A stretch of DNA of 64,000 nt, from the NCBI GenBank assembly GCA_031278215.1, contig JAITKV010000049.1:1-64000 (forward strand), given 5' to 3'. This document shows positions 8,010 through 17,036 of the stretch, in pieces (the stretch's first letter is position 1; the number at the start of each line of letters is the position of its first letter). Source of the stretch: Spirochaetaceae bacterium (GTDB lineage: Bacteria > Spirochaetota > Spirochaetia > Treponematales > Breznakiellaceae). Below the pieces are notes generated by a model. It did not search any database, was not told the DNA's origin, and worked only from the letters and a program-made list of their open reading frames with translations. A program made the translations under genes and the position numbers.

Positions 8010-8133
8010 GGAAACGCCGATTATTCCCTGACAATTTTAAATTGTCAGGGCACTCCGATTGTAATTGTTTGTCAGGCAAAGAATTAGCTGTTCCTTGCCT
8101 GACAAACCAAAATCGATTGTGTATAAATAACGT
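8010..8133 (+). repeat. Dispersed hairpin/promoter element, copy A
   Basis: Begins GGAAACGCCGATTATTCC right after the pfk stop. Hairpin 1 is at 8026-8050 (CCCTGACAATTT and its complement). Hairpin 2 has 13-bp perfect arms, GTTTGTCAGGCAA (8067-8079) and TTGCCTGACAAAC (8095-8107). Then CTGACA (8099-8104), 17-bp spacer, TATAAA (8122-8127), an outward promoter. It matches the reverse complement of 53161-53302 over nearly its full length but lacks the far inverted end. Confidence 0.85.
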
Positions 8134-8178
8134 TAACCGCGCATGATGCCGGCCATTCCTGCGGTTATACGTTTTTTT
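8134..8178 (+). terminator. Rho-independent terminator
   Basis: TAACCGC (8134-8140) pairs with GCGGTTA (8161-8167), followed by seven T (8172-8178). It would stop read-through from pfk and from the promoter of element copy A. The remaining 8180-8317 holds a GCCGGCGCCGGC palindrome (about 8293-8304) just beyond ecfT and nothing else I recognise. Confidence 0.7.
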
Positions 8179-8317
8179 CGGAACGGCGCTTTGCAGGCAG
8201 ACGCAGACATGTTTGTGGTATTTTATGGCCCCCGGCCCGCCGTTTTTTACCGCAATTATTCCTAAAATCAGCGATGCAAGGCGCGCAAACTGCCGGCGCC
8301 GGCGGGCCGCAGATCGA

Positions 8318-9142
8318 TCACCGGAAAGGGTTGTAAAAACGGTCCCCGTCTTTAAACGTAAACCACATGGCCGCGGTAAAAAAAAGGGCGCTGCAGATCA
8401 TGGCCCCCAGGTCTATCCTGCTAAAGGGGCGGGACGAATACCATGTACGTTTTTTATTCTTGCCGAAACCCCGAAGTTCCATGGCATGACTTATAATGTC
8501 GATCCTGTCCAGGGATAAAAAAATCAGGGGCAGCAAAAGGGGAACGGTCCGCTTAAGCCGTTTTATCCAGGATGCCTTACGGGAAAGTTCTATCCCCCGG
8601 GCCTGCTGGGCCTGGGAGATTGCCTCGTAGTCCCGCTGAACGTCGGGAATGTACCGCAGGGTAAGGCTTACCGCATAGGACACCGTATACGGCGCCCCGA
8701 TACGGTTAAGGGATGCGGCAAATTCGCTTGGGTGGGTGGTAACCATAAGCAATACCGCCGGGGGTATAATAGTAAGGTATTTTAAGAACACATTAAATTC
8801 GTAAAAAAGCTGTTCCTGGGTAATGGTAAAGCGGCCTATCCCTTCAAAAATCACATGCCGGGTTTTATAGATAAGCACCCCCTGTTCAGGGGCAAAAAGA
8901 TAAATTGCCCCCAGGTTAAGCATAAGAAAGAACGTTATCATCTTAAAAATAAACGAAACGCTCTGCAGGGGGATTTTTGACAGGAAAAAAAGAATTATCC
9001 CCAGCGCCGCCAATGAACATAAAATCGGGGTTTTAAAAGTTACCATTACCAGGATCGACCACAGTAAAAACACCACCAGCTTGGCCGCGCCGGTAAGGGC
9101 ATGTATGGGGGTGTTTCCTTCGATGTACGAAAGCATCCTCAT
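8318..9142 (-). CDS. ecfT: ECF transporter transmembrane subunit EcfT
   Basis: 274-residue integral membrane protein with several hydrophobic segments (for example LVVFLLWSILVMVTF, SLAALGIILFFLS, MITFFLMLNLGAIYLF). The coupling helices carry the family signatures QAQQARGIELSRK and ISHAMELRGFG, which dock onto the ATPases. Its start overlaps the end of the ATPase gene by 4 bases, so the two are translationally coupled. Works with the fused ATPase and the S component upstream to import a vitamin or related micronutrient. Confidence 0.92.
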   Translation of the reverse strand: MRMLSYIEGNTPIHALTGAAKLVVFLLWSILVMVTFKTPILCSLAALGIILFFLSKIPLQSVSFIFKMITFFLMLNLGAIYLFAPEQGVLIYKTRHVIFEGIGRFTITQEQLFYEFNVFLKYLTIIPPAVLLMVTTHPSEFAASLNRIGAPYTVSYAVSLTLRYIPDVQRDYEAISQAQQARGIELSRKASWIKRLKRTVPLLLPLIFLSLDRIDIISHAMELRGFGKNKKRTWYSSRPFSRIDLGAMICSALFFTAAMWFTFKDGDRFYNPFR

Positions 9143-10941
9143 GCGCCGCCCCCGGAAAGGGTTTCGAATTCCCGGCGGCGGCGCTCATAGCCAATGTACC
9201 GGGCCACAAAAGACCGGGGGTCCTGAAGGCCCGCCTTAAGCGCCAGGCCGTACAGGCTGGTCCGTTTAAGGCGGGCCTGTTCAATTACCCCGTCGTCGGT
9301 CAGCACTTTAAAGGGTTCCGCGTCCGCCACGGGGTTTCCCCCGGAAAGAACCACCGCCCGCAGGGAATATTCCAGCATCAGGTGCATGTCGTGGGTAATA
9401 AGGAGCAGGGCTATTCCCCGGCGCTGGTTAAGGCTTAGAAGAAATTCCATAAATTCCCTGTAGTGCCGTAGATCCTGGCCCGCGGTGGGTTCGTCAAGAA
9501 TTATAAACGATGGATCCAACACCAGAATGGACGCGATGGTAAGCCGCTTTTTTTGCCCGTAGCTTAGGGCGCTTACCGGCCAGTTCCGAAAAGAATACAA
9601 ACCGCAGATCCTAAGGACGTCGTACACCCGGTCCCGGACTTCCGCCTCCCCGGCGCCCCGGGTTCGAAGGCCCAGGGCAATTTCGTCGTAAATTAACGGA
9701 AACGAAATCATCTGGTTGGGATTTTGCATCACATAGCCGATCTTTTCCGCCCGTTCCATAATAGAAAGTTCCGCCATATCAAGGCCCTCGAAACGCATTG
9801 TCCCCGAATCGGGCCGGACAAAACCGCAGATACACTTGGCCATGGTGGATTTACCCGAACCGTTCTTGCCCACCAGGGCTATACATTCCCCCCTGTCCAC
9901 GGAAAAGGAAATTCCCCTAAGGGCCTCTTCGTCCCCCGGGGAATACCGAAAGCGGATATTTCGCACTTCAAGAAGATTAGGCCGCGTCTTTCCGGCCCCC
10001 GGTTCCCCCTCCGTATCTTCCGGCCGCGCTTCGCCCCCCGCCGCTTCCACCCTGCTTCCCGCCGCCGGCCCCCGGGCAAGGGACCTGTCCCAGTCCCGAA
10101 GGGGGCCGTAGTCCAGGTCCAGGGTGTCCAGGCTTTGGGGGCCCATGCGGGGATCTACTGTAATTCCCGCATACCGCAGGGCGCTAAGGTAAAGGGGTTC
10201 CCGGATACCGGTTTTTTTAAGGAGTTCCGACGAAAGCAGTTCCTCCGGGGGCTGGTCGGCGGCAATGCGGCCCCCGTCGATAACCACGATGCGGTCCACC
10301 GGCCGGTGCAGCACATCCTCCAGGCGGTGCTCCACTATGATGATGGTCTTGCCCCCCTCCCGGTGCAGTGAATCGATAAGCTCCACCGCCTCTTCCCCCG
10401 CGGCGGGATCAAGGTTTGCCAGGGGCTCGTCAAAGAGCAGAATTTCCACATTATCCACCAGCACCCCGGCGATGGAAACCCGCTGTTTCTGCCCCCCCGA
10501 AAGATCCTGGGGGGCCTTGGCCAGGTGCTCTTCCATGCCTACCAGTGCGGCGGCGTTCCGGACCCGGCGGTACATTTCCGCGGCGGGCGTACAGTCGTTT
10601 TCCAGGGCAAAGGCAATGTCTTCGGCGGCGCTAAGACCCACAAACTGGCCGTCCGTATCCTGCAGGACCGTCCCTGCCTTTTTGGAAATCTCGAAGCTTC
10701 CCAGGCTGAATATATCTTTCCCCAGAAGAGTCAGGGTTCCGGTATATTCTCCCCTAAAGGCGTGGGGAATAAGGCCGTTAATGCAATGGATTAGGGTGGA
10801 TTTTCCCGAACCGGAAGGCCCCAGGATAAGGACCTTTTCGCCCCGTTCAATCCGAAGGTTTATGTTCCGCAGGGTAGGCTCGGACTGGGACCTGTACCGG
10901 AAGGAAAAATCCTTAAATTCCAGGGCGGTATTGTTCACCAA
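9139..10941 (-). CDS. ECF transporter double ATPase (EcfA-EcfA' fusion)
   Basis: 600 residues with two ABC ATPase domains in one chain. Domain 1: Walker A GPSGSGKST (near 40), signature DLSGGQKQRV, Walker B ILLFDEPLANLD. A linker rich in Gly, Ala, Glu and Arg (about 280-320) separates it from domain 2: Walker A GKNGSGKST, signature ALSYGQKKRLT (a variant of LSGGQ), Walker B FIILDEPTAGQD. Fused EcfA pairs of this sort are known (YkoD type). Start is TTG at 10941 or GTG at 10938; AGGA lies just upstream. Middle gene of the three-gene operon S-A-T. Confidence 0.93.
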   Translation of the reverse strand: MVNNTALEFKDFSFRYRSQSEPTLRNINLRIERGEKVLILGPSGSGKSTLIHCINGLIPHAFRGEYTGTLTLLGKDIFSLGSFEISKKAGTVLQDTDGQFVGLSAAEDIAFALENDCTPAAEMYRRVRNAAALVGMEEHLAKAPQDLSGGQKQRVSIAGVLVDNVEILLFDEPLANLDPAAGEEAVELIDSLHREGGKTIIIVEHRLEDVLHRPVDRIVVIDGGRIAADQPPEELLSSELLKKTGIREPLYLSALRYAGITVDPRMGPQSLDTLDLDYGPLRDWDRSLARGPAAGSRVEAAGGEARPEDTEGEPGAGKTRPNLLEVRNIRFRYSPGDEEALRGISFSVDRGECIALVGKNGSGKSTMAKCICGFVRPDSGTMRFEGLDMAELSIMERAEKIGYVMQNPNQMISFPLIYDEIALGLRTRGAGEAEVRDRVYDVLRICGLYSFRNWPVSALSYGQKKRLTIASILVLDPSFIILDEPTAGQDLRHYREFMEFLLSLNQRRGIALLLITHDMHLMLEYSLRAVVLSGGNPVADAEPFKVLTDDGVIEQARLKRTSLYGLALKAGLQDPRSFVARYIGYERRRREFETLSGGGA

Positions 10942-11009
10942 ATCCTAAACCCCTTACGATGACTCCCAGGGCCGGCCCGCGGAGCCTATCCTGCGGGTAC
11001 AATGCAAAC

Positions 11010-11561
11010 CTATTCGGCCTTAAGGCTTCCGGCTTTGACCCGGGTGGCGGAGTATCCGAATGCTAAAAGGGTCCCCAGAATCAGCACCACCCCGGCATTA
11101 AGCCCCCCCGCCACAATGCCCTGTAGAAAGGCCTTGTCCACCGGTTCCTTGTGGATCAAAATATCCAAAGCCGGGGCTATTCCTATCCAGGCCGCGGCGT
11201 TAACAACAATCTGGATTAGATTAAAATATACCGCCTGGAGGACGGCGAATTTTCCCTCATTGATTTTATAGATCTTCCAGAAAAGGCCGATGGCAAGCCC
11301 GTAAAAGGCATCGGCAATGACCCAACTCCACCACACCCCGCCAAAGGTCAGGTCGTTTAGGGTATGGCCGATCAGACCGATTAAGAACCCCGCGAGGGGC
11401 CCGAAGATCGCCGCAAAAATAGTCAGTATGGCAATGCCCAGATTAAGGTTCGTGTTGGGAACCCCCGAAGGGATCGCCACAAAACGCATCAGCACAAACA
11501 CCAGGGCGGCGCCGATTCCGATGGCTACCACCGTTCTAACGGAAATGCCTTTTTTCCCCAT
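11010..11561 (-). CDS. ECF transporter S component, UPF0397 family
   Basis: 183 residues from ATG 11561, chosen because GGAGGG lies 5 bases upstream; an in-frame ATG at 11600 has no such site. The chain has five to six hydrophobic helices. The family signature is ISVRTVVAIGIGAAL, VPNTNLNLGIAILTIFAAIFGPLAGFLIGLIGH and GGVWWSWVIADAF. UPF0397 proteins bind the substrate for ECF transporters, but the substrate of this family is uncertain to me. It is the first gene of the operon and so likely dedicated to this ATPase/EcfT pair. Confidence 0.88.
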   Translation of the reverse strand: MGKKGISVRTVVAIGIGAALVFVLMRFVAIPSGVPNTNLNLGIAILTIFAAIFGPLAGFLIGLIGHTLNDLTFGGVWWSWVIADAFYGLAIGLFWKIYKINEGKFAVLQAVYFNLIQIVVNAAAWIGIAPALDILIHKEPVDKAFLQGIVAGGLNAGVVLILGTLLAFGYSATRVKAGSLKAE

Positions 11562-11761
11562 TTTTACCCTCCAAACATATATAAAATGATCCCGGAACAA
11601 CGGTTTTACAAACCGCCGGGACAGTATACTATACTACGGCGGAATAATAAATGCAATATATAATTATAGTTCTCCTATCGAAATAGTATATTTTACCCCC
11701 GGGCCCCGGCTGAATTCGGGACGCCGGAAGATCCGGATATGGAAAAGCCCCGGAAAACCGT

Positions 11762-11785
11762 GTACTGTATACAGGTATACAGTAC
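11762..11785. promoter_or_regulatory. Palindromic operator candidate upstream of argG
   Basis: GTACTGTATAC (11762-11772) and GTATACAGTAC (11775-11785) form an 11-bp inverted repeat around two bases, ending 6 bases before the GGAGG ribosome site of argG. It does not look like the usual ARG box. A weak promoter TGGAAA (11740-11745)-17-TACTGT would overlap it, so a bound regulator would block argGH. Confidence 0.6.
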
Positions 11786-11799
11786 AGAGTGGAGGCGCC

Positions 11800-13092
11800 A
11801 TGAAAAAGAAGATAGTGCTGGCCTATTCCGGGGGTCTTGACACCACGGTGATTATTCCCTGGCTTAAAGAAAACTACGACTGCGATATCGCGGCGGTCTG
11901 CGTGGATCTGGGGCAGGAGGCGGACTGGAGGGCCATTAAAAAGCGGGCCCTGGACACGGGGGCCCGTTCCTGTGTGGTGGTGGATGTAAAGAAAGAATAC
12001 GTAGAACAGTATATATGGCCGGCCCTTAAGGCCCACGCCCTGTACGAAGACAAGTACCTGCTGGGAACCTCGACGGCCCGGCCCTTGATTGCCAAGGTGC
12101 TGGTGGAAGCGGCCCGCAAAGAAAAGGCCGCCGCCATAGCCCACGGCGCCACCGGCAAAGGAAACGATCAGGTCCGCTTTGATCTGGGGATCATGGCCCT
12201 CGCGCCGGAATTGGAGATCATCGCCCCCTGGCGGACCTGGGAATTAAAAAGCCGGGAAGATGAAATCCGGTACCTGGAAGAACGAAAATTTCCGGCGCCC
12301 ATGACACGGCAAGAATCTTACAGCCGGGACGACAACCTGTGGCATATCTCCCACGAGGGCCTGGAACTGGAGGATCCCGCCAAAGAGCCGGATCTGGACA
12401 ACATGCTTAAAATGTCCGTATCCCCCGACCGGGCCCCCGCCGGGGCAAGCTATGTGGAGATAGGCTTTGAAAAGGGCATACCGGTCTCTTTGGACGGGAA
12501 AAAAATGGACGGGGTGTCTTTGATCCTGGCCTTGAATAAACTGGGGGGCGCCAACGGCATAGGAATTTCCGATATTGTGGAAAACCGGGTGGTGGGGATG
12601 AAGAGCCGGGGGGTCTATGAAACCCCCGGAGGCAGCATCCTGTACTACGCCCACCAGGAACTGGAACACCTTTGTCTGGACCGGCAAACCTACGCGTTCA
12701 AGCAGATTGTCGCGGCAAAACTGGGAGAGGTAATCTATGGCGGCCTGTGGTTTACCCCCCTGCGGGAAGCCCTTTCGGCCTTTGTCGATTCCACCCAGGA
12801 AACCCTTACCGGCACGGTCCGGGTTAAGCTTTGCAAAGGTTTAATCTCCTCCGCCGGCGCCGTATCGCCCTACTCCCTGTACAATGCGTCTATTGCCAGC
12901 TTTACCACCGGCGAACTGTACAACCACGCGGACGCGAAGGGATTTATCCGCCTGTACGGCCTGCCCATCCTGGTCCGGGCCTTAATGCGGCGTTCTTCCA
13001 AACCGGGAAAGAAGCGCGGCGGCGAACCGCAAAATACCGAAGGTAAAATTTTCCGGCCCGGGGATGCCAAGTCCAAGGGAACCGCCGGATAG
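11800..13092 (+). CDS. argG: Argininosuccinate synthase
   Basis: 430 residues. Joins citrulline and aspartate with ATP. The N-terminal ATP-pyrophosphatase loop is [16 protein letters not shown]. Further landmarks are [12 protein letters not shown] near residue 116 and the family segments [14 protein letters not shown] and [23 protein letters not shown] precedes the ATG by 5 bases. argH follows after 27 bp in the same operon. The last 25 residues or so ([18 protein letters not shown]) are a basic tail not needed by the family. A palindrome upstream suggests dedicated regulation. Confidence 0.97.
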   Translation: MKKKIVLAYSGGLDTTVIIPWLKENYDCDIAAVCVDLGQEADWRAIKKRALDTGARSCVVVDVKKEYVEQYIWPALKAHALYEDKYLLGTSTARPLIAKVLVEAARKEKAAAIAHGATGKGNDQVRFDLGIMALAPELEIIAPWRTWELKSREDEIRYLEERKFPAPMTRQESYSRDDNLWHISHEGLELEDPAKEPDLDNMLKMSVSPDRAPAGASYVEIGFEKGIPVSLDGKKMDGVSLILALNKLGGANGIGISDIVENRVVGMKSRGVYETPGGSILYYAHQELEHLCLDRQTYAFKQIVAAKLGEVIYGGLWFTPLREALSAFVDSTQETLTGTVRVKLCKGLISSAGAVSPYSLYNASIASFTTGELYNHADAKGFIRLYGLPILVRALMRRSSKPGKKRGGEPQNTEGKIFRPGDAKSKGTAG

Positions 13093-13119
13093 GCCGGAAG
13101 AAAACAAAGGATAGGGAGC

Positions 13120-14547
13120 ATGAACCATAAACCCGATACGCCGCGCCGGATCCCGGTACTGTGGGGAGGCCGCCTGGAAGAAAGGCCCGGCGCGGAGGCC
13201 TTTGCGTTCCAGGCTTCGATAGGGGTGGACGGCCGCCTGGCCATGGAAGATATTGAAGGCAGCCGGGCCCATGCCGCGATGCTGGCTAAGCAGGGCGTCA
13301 TTCCCCCGGAAACCGCCGCCGCCCTGGACGGGGAACTGCGCCGCATCGGCGAGGAACTGGCGGCGGGGACCCTGGCCCTTGATCCCGAAGCCGAAGACAT
13401 TCATTCGTTTATTGAAGGGCTTCTTACCGAACGGCTGGGAGATTCGGGCCGCATGGTCCACGCGGGCCGCAGCCGGAATGATCAGATCGCGGTGGATCTA
13501 CGGCTGTATATAAAACGGGCCATTTCCCTTTTGAGGGGGGAATTGGCGGAAACCCTGGGGACCCTGCTGGACACGGCGGAAGACCATCTGGATACAATCA
13601 TGCCCGGCTATACCCACCTGCAGCGGGCCCAGCCGGTTACCCTGGCTTACCACCTAAGCGCCTGGGCCTGCGCCCTAAACCGGGACCGGGACCGGCTTTG
13701 GGACGCCCTGGAACGGCTGGACGAATGCCCCCTGGGATCCGGGGCCCTGGCCGGATCAACCCTGCCCCTGGACAGGGACCTTACCGCCCGGACCCTGGGT
13801 TTTAAACGGCCCACCCTAAACGCCATGGATTCGGTGGCGGACCGGGATTTTGCCCTTGAATGCGCCGGGGCCCTTTCTATCCTGATGGTGCATCTTTCCC
13901 GGTTTTGCGAAGACATAAGCCTTTGGGCCGGGGAAGAATTCAATTTTATCCGCCTCGCGGAAAGCTGGAGTACCGGTTCTTCTATCATGCCCCAAAAAAA
14001 GAACCCCGATTTTGCCGAGCTTATCCGGGGCAAGGCGGGGCGGACCACGGGGAACCTCGTAAGCCTCCTTACCTTGCTCAAGGGGCTTCCCTACGCCTAC
14101 AACAAGGACCTGCAGGAAGATAAGGAAGCCCTTTTTGACAGCATCGATACGGCCCTGACATGCCTGCGGATGTTCCGGGGCATGATTTCTTCCGCGGCCT
14201 TTAACCGGGAACGGATGAAGGCCGCCTGTACCGGGGGTTTTTTGGAAGCCACCGATGCGGCGGAGTACCTGGTCCGAAAGGGCATGCCCTTCCGCCGGGC
14301 CCACGAAACGGCGGCCCTGCTTGTCCGGGATTGTATTGCCGCGGGCCAGAAGTCCATAGGCCAGCGGACCCTGGAGGAACTTCGGGGGCGATCGGAACTG
14401 TTTGACGGGGACCTTTACGCCCTGCTGGATCCGGTAAGTTCCGTCCAACGCCGGAAGCTTCCCGGCGGACCGGCGCCGGAAGAAGTCCGCCGCCAGATCC
14501 GGGAACTGCGAAAACTGCTGGGGCGGCGCCCCGGCGGTTCCCCATAG
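13120..14547 (+). CDS. argH: Argininosuccinate lyase
   Basis: 475 residues. Splits argininosuccinate to arginine and fumarate. The fumarase/aspartase superfamily signature is GSSIMPQKKNPDFAELIRGK, holding the catalytic serine loop. HAGRSRNDQIAVDLRLY and GYTHLQRAQPVTLAYHL are also present. Start ATG 13120 follows GATAGGGAG (ribosome site). Completes the argGH operon; argD lies 3.5 kb downstream on the other strand. Confidence 0.97.
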   Translation: MNHKPDTPRRIPVLWGGRLEERPGAEAFAFQASIGVDGRLAMEDIEGSRAHAAMLAKQGVIPPETAAALDGELRRIGEELAAGTLALDPEAEDIHSFIEGLLTERLGDSGRMVHAGRSRNDQIAVDLRLYIKRAISLLRGELAETLGTLLDTAEDHLDTIMPGYTHLQRAQPVTLAYHLSAWACALNRDRDRLWDALERLDECPLGSGALAGSTLPLDRDLTARTLGFKRPTLNAMDSVADRDFALECAGALSILMVHLSRFCEDISLWAGEEFNFIRLAESWSTGSSIMPQKKNPDFAELIRGKAGRTTGNLVSLLTLLKGLPYAYNKDLQEDKEALFDSIDTALTCLRMFRGMISSAAFNRERMKAACTGGFLEATDAAEYLVRKGMPFRRAHETAALLVRDCIAAGQKSIGQRTLEELRGRSELFDGDLYALLDPVSSVQRRKLPGGPAPEEVRRQIRELRKLLGRRPGGSP

Positions 14548-14583
14548 CATTATTTCCCGCAAGTATGGTACATTTTAGTCCGC

Positions 14584-15327
14584 ATGTCGGAACTACGGTA
14601 TACCCTGGGGTTCTTTGCCAGAACCATTAGGGGTGTTCATTATTTTGTCTTTAAGGGTCAGGCTTCTTACAAGATCCTGATTATGCAGATCCTGTTTACC
14701 TTTGTAGACGCCCTGGGAATCGCGTCCCTTCTGGCCATGGGGATCGGGGCCGCGGTAAACGTTATCGGCATTCCCTTTCTGTCCAACCTGGGGCAGGACC
14801 GGATGATCTACCCTCTGCTTATCGCCATAATTACCCGGGAACTGGGGCCCCTGCTAACGGCCTTTATTATCATAGCCCGGTCCGCGACGGCTATTGCCAC
14901 CGAAATGGCCACCATGGTAATTTCCCACGAAGTCGAAGCCTACATTTCTGTGGGGGTGGATCCGATTGAACATCTGGCGGTTCCCCGGTTTCTGGGGGTA
15001 ACAATTTCCCTGTTCCTGCTGAACGTATATTTTTCTATTTTTGGCCTGGCCGGCTCCTTCGCGGTGGCCCAGATTTTTAACCCCCTGCCCCCGTCGATGT
15101 ATTTTAACTATATCCTGCAAAATTTAACCCTCCAGGACATACTTATTTCGGTAATAAAAAGCATCAGCTTTGGCATGATTATTTCTATTATGGCGGTGAT
15201 GCAGGGCTTTGGGGTCGAGCGGGCCAGTACCGAGGTTCCCGTCGCGGGGCTTCGGGCGGTGGGGAATTCCTTTCTTTGGTGCATCCTGGCGGATATTATC
15301 ATTTCCGGCCTCTACTATATGCGATAA
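14584..15327 (+). CDS. mlaE: MCE/Mla-type ABC transporter permease
   Basis: 247-residue membrane protein of the MlaE family. It has about five hydrophobic segments and the family signature ITRELGPLLTAFIIIARSATAIATEMATM. It forms the inner-membrane channel for phospholipid or other lipid traffic with MlaF and MlaD. First gene of a four-gene operon (permease, ATPase, MCE protein, TPR lipoprotein). No clear ribosome site; a weak -10 box (TACATT, 14569-14574) ends 9 bases before the ATG. Confidence 0.92.
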   Translation: MSELRYTLGFFARTIRGVHYFVFKGQASYKILIMQILFTFVDALGIASLLAMGIGAAVNVIGIPFLSNLGQDRMIYPLLIAIITRELGPLLTAFIIIARSATAIATEMATMVISHEVEAYISVGVDPIEHLAVPRFLGVTISLFLLNVYFSIFGLAGSFAVAQIFNPLPPSMYFNYILQNLTLQDILISVIKSISFGMIISIMAVMQGFGVERASTEVPVAGLRAVGNSFLWCILADIIISGLYYMR

Positions 15328-15390
15328 ATTATCTACGGGATAAAAGCGCCCTATGACGGTACGGAAGATCCTGGCGGACGGCGGCAAAAA

Positions 15391-16122
15391 ATGGAAAATT
15401 TACTGGAAGTAAAAGACATTTCCTTTTTTACTCAAAACATTAGGATTATCCAGGGCGTAAGCATCAGATTCGAAGAAGGAAAAGCCACCGCTCTGGCCGG
15501 TCCTTCGGGCTGCGGAAAAAGCACCCTCCTTAAACTTAGCGCCGGTTTAATTATCCCCACAGAAGGGGAGGCCTTGTATAAAGGAAAAAGCATCGCCGCG
15601 ATGAACCGTTCCCAGAACCTGGAGTTCCGCAAAGAAAGCGCCTTTGTGTTCCAGGACTCGGCGCTGTGGGCAAATCAGACCCTGCTTCAAAGCCTGGATC
15701 TTCCCCTGCGCGTTCACTTTCCCGAAATGTCCAAAGCCCAAAGGGAAAGGCGGATAGAAGAGGTCGTGAATATGGTGGGGTATAAGCGGAGCCTTACGAT
15801 CCGCCCCGCCAGCCTTTCCATGGGGGAACAGAAGCTTATTGCCTTTGGCCGTTCCATGCTGTGCAAACCTTCCCTGCTGTTCCTGGACGAATGGACCGAA
15901 TCTTTGGACGATAACGCCGCCCAGCGGCTTATAACCCTTGTAAAACAGCAAAAACTGCGTAATAATACGCTTGTATTTGTAAGTCATAATCCCCATATTA
16001 TTAGGGAACTGGCGGATTATGTGATCGTGCTGGCAGAGGGCCGCATCCTCACCCGGTTAACAAGTGAACAGATAAAATCCGGCCAGGAGCTTGTAGAATT
16101 GCTCGAGAAGGACAGTACCTGA
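15391..16122 (+). CDS. mlaF: MCE/Mla-type ABC transporter ATPase
   Basis: 243 residues, one ABC ATPase domain. Walker A is GPSGCGKST near residue 37, the Q-loop FVFQDSALW, and the H-loop FVSHNPH. The signature is LSMGEQ instead of LSGGQ and the Walker B is LLFLDEWTESLD, where most family members have DEPxxxLD. These are departures but the catalytic Lys, Glu and His are kept. Its stop overlaps the start of the MCE gene (TGATG), so the two are coupled. Confidence 0.9.
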   Translation: MENLLEVKDISFFTQNIRIIQGVSIRFEEGKATALAGPSGCGKSTLLKLSAGLIIPTEGEALYKGKSIAAMNRSQNLEFRKESAFVFQDSALWANQTLLQSLDLPLRVHFPEMSKAQRERRIEEVVNMVGYKRSLTIRPASLSMGEQKLIAFGRSMLCKPSLLFLDEWTESLDDNAAQRLITLVKQQKLRNNTLVFVSHNPHIIRELADYVIVLAEGRILTRLTSEQIKSGQELVELLEKDST

Positions 16123-17012
16123 TGAAATTTAAAATGCGTTTTGCCGATCAAATCGTGGGCCTTTTTATTATCATCGCAATCCTGGCTTTGATTTTTGTAA
16201 TCTTTATGCTGGGCAAGACCCAGCGCTGGTTTTCCAGAACCTATTCCTACAAAACCTTCGCGGCGTCGGCTTCGGGCCTAAACCAGAATATGCCCGTAAC
16301 CCTTAAGGGCATTCCCATCGGCAATGTTAAATCGTTCCGGCTTACCGCCGGCGACCAGGTGGAGGTGATCTTTGCCATTCAAGACGAGTACAAAGACAGG
16401 GCAAAGCTAGGCTCCCTGGTGGAGATTCTGGTAAGCCCCATAGGCCTGGGAAGTCAATTTATCTTTTATCCCGGCCTGGGCCAAACCGTTATGGACGAAG
16501 GATCCCTGGTGCCCATGCATAATTCTGCGGAGGGCAAGGAATACCTTAAACAGGGGCTGGCCTACATTCCGGCCCACGAAGATTCCATCGCGGTCCTGAT
16601 GGGCAACGCCCAGGCGGTGCTGGATAATTTGCTGCAAACCACGGCGATGATAAACTCCGCCTTTGTCGGGGACGAACTTACCACCCTGGGGCAGACCCTG
16701 GATAATATCAGAGAGATCACCGCGGATTTGTCCAGCCCCCGGGGAATTTCAAAGCTCCTAAGCGGAGAGGGTTCCCTGGAAGCGTCCTTTATCTCCCTCG
16801 CGAAGACCCTGGATCACATAGAAGAGGCCACCCGGTATATTCCCCGGGAAATGCCCCAGATCCTTAACTTGTTAAGCAAGGCCAGAACGGCCCTTCAGGA
16901 CGCGGAGGATGTGCTTATCGCCCTTAAGAATAATCCTATCCTGCGGGGGGGGATCCCCGAACATGTGGAAGTCGATTCCAGCGGCACCAACCCCAGAAAT
17001 ATTGCATTTTAA
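16122..17012 (+). CDS. mlaD: MCE-domain (MlaD-like) substrate-binding protein
   Basis: 296 residues. One N-terminal membrane helix (IVGLFIIIAILALIFVIFMLG, residues about 8-30), then an MCE domain (residues about 38-120; SASGLNQNMPVTLKGIPIGNVKSF). The C-terminal half is probably helical, ending with a TALQDAEDVLIALKNNP segment. It would sit in the periplasm as a hexameric ring handing lipids to or from the permease. Coupled to the ATPase gene by overlap; the lipoprotein gene follows after 24 bp. Confidence 0.92.
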   Translation: MKFKMRFADQIVGLFIIIAILALIFVIFMLGKTQRWFSRTYSYKTFAASASGLNQNMPVTLKGIPIGNVKSFRLTAGDQVEVIFAIQDEYKDRAKLGSLVEILVSPIGLGSQFIFYPGLGQTVMDEGSLVPMHNSAEGKEYLKQGLAYIPAHEDSIAVLMGNAQAVLDNLLQTTAMINSAFVGDELTTLGQTLDNIREITADLSSPRGISKLLSGEGSLEASFISLAKTLDHIEEATRYIPREMPQILNLLSKARTALQDAEDVLIALKNNPILRGGIPEHVEVDSSGTNPRNIAF

Positions 17013-17036
17013 CATCGGGCCGGGCAAGGAGAATCC

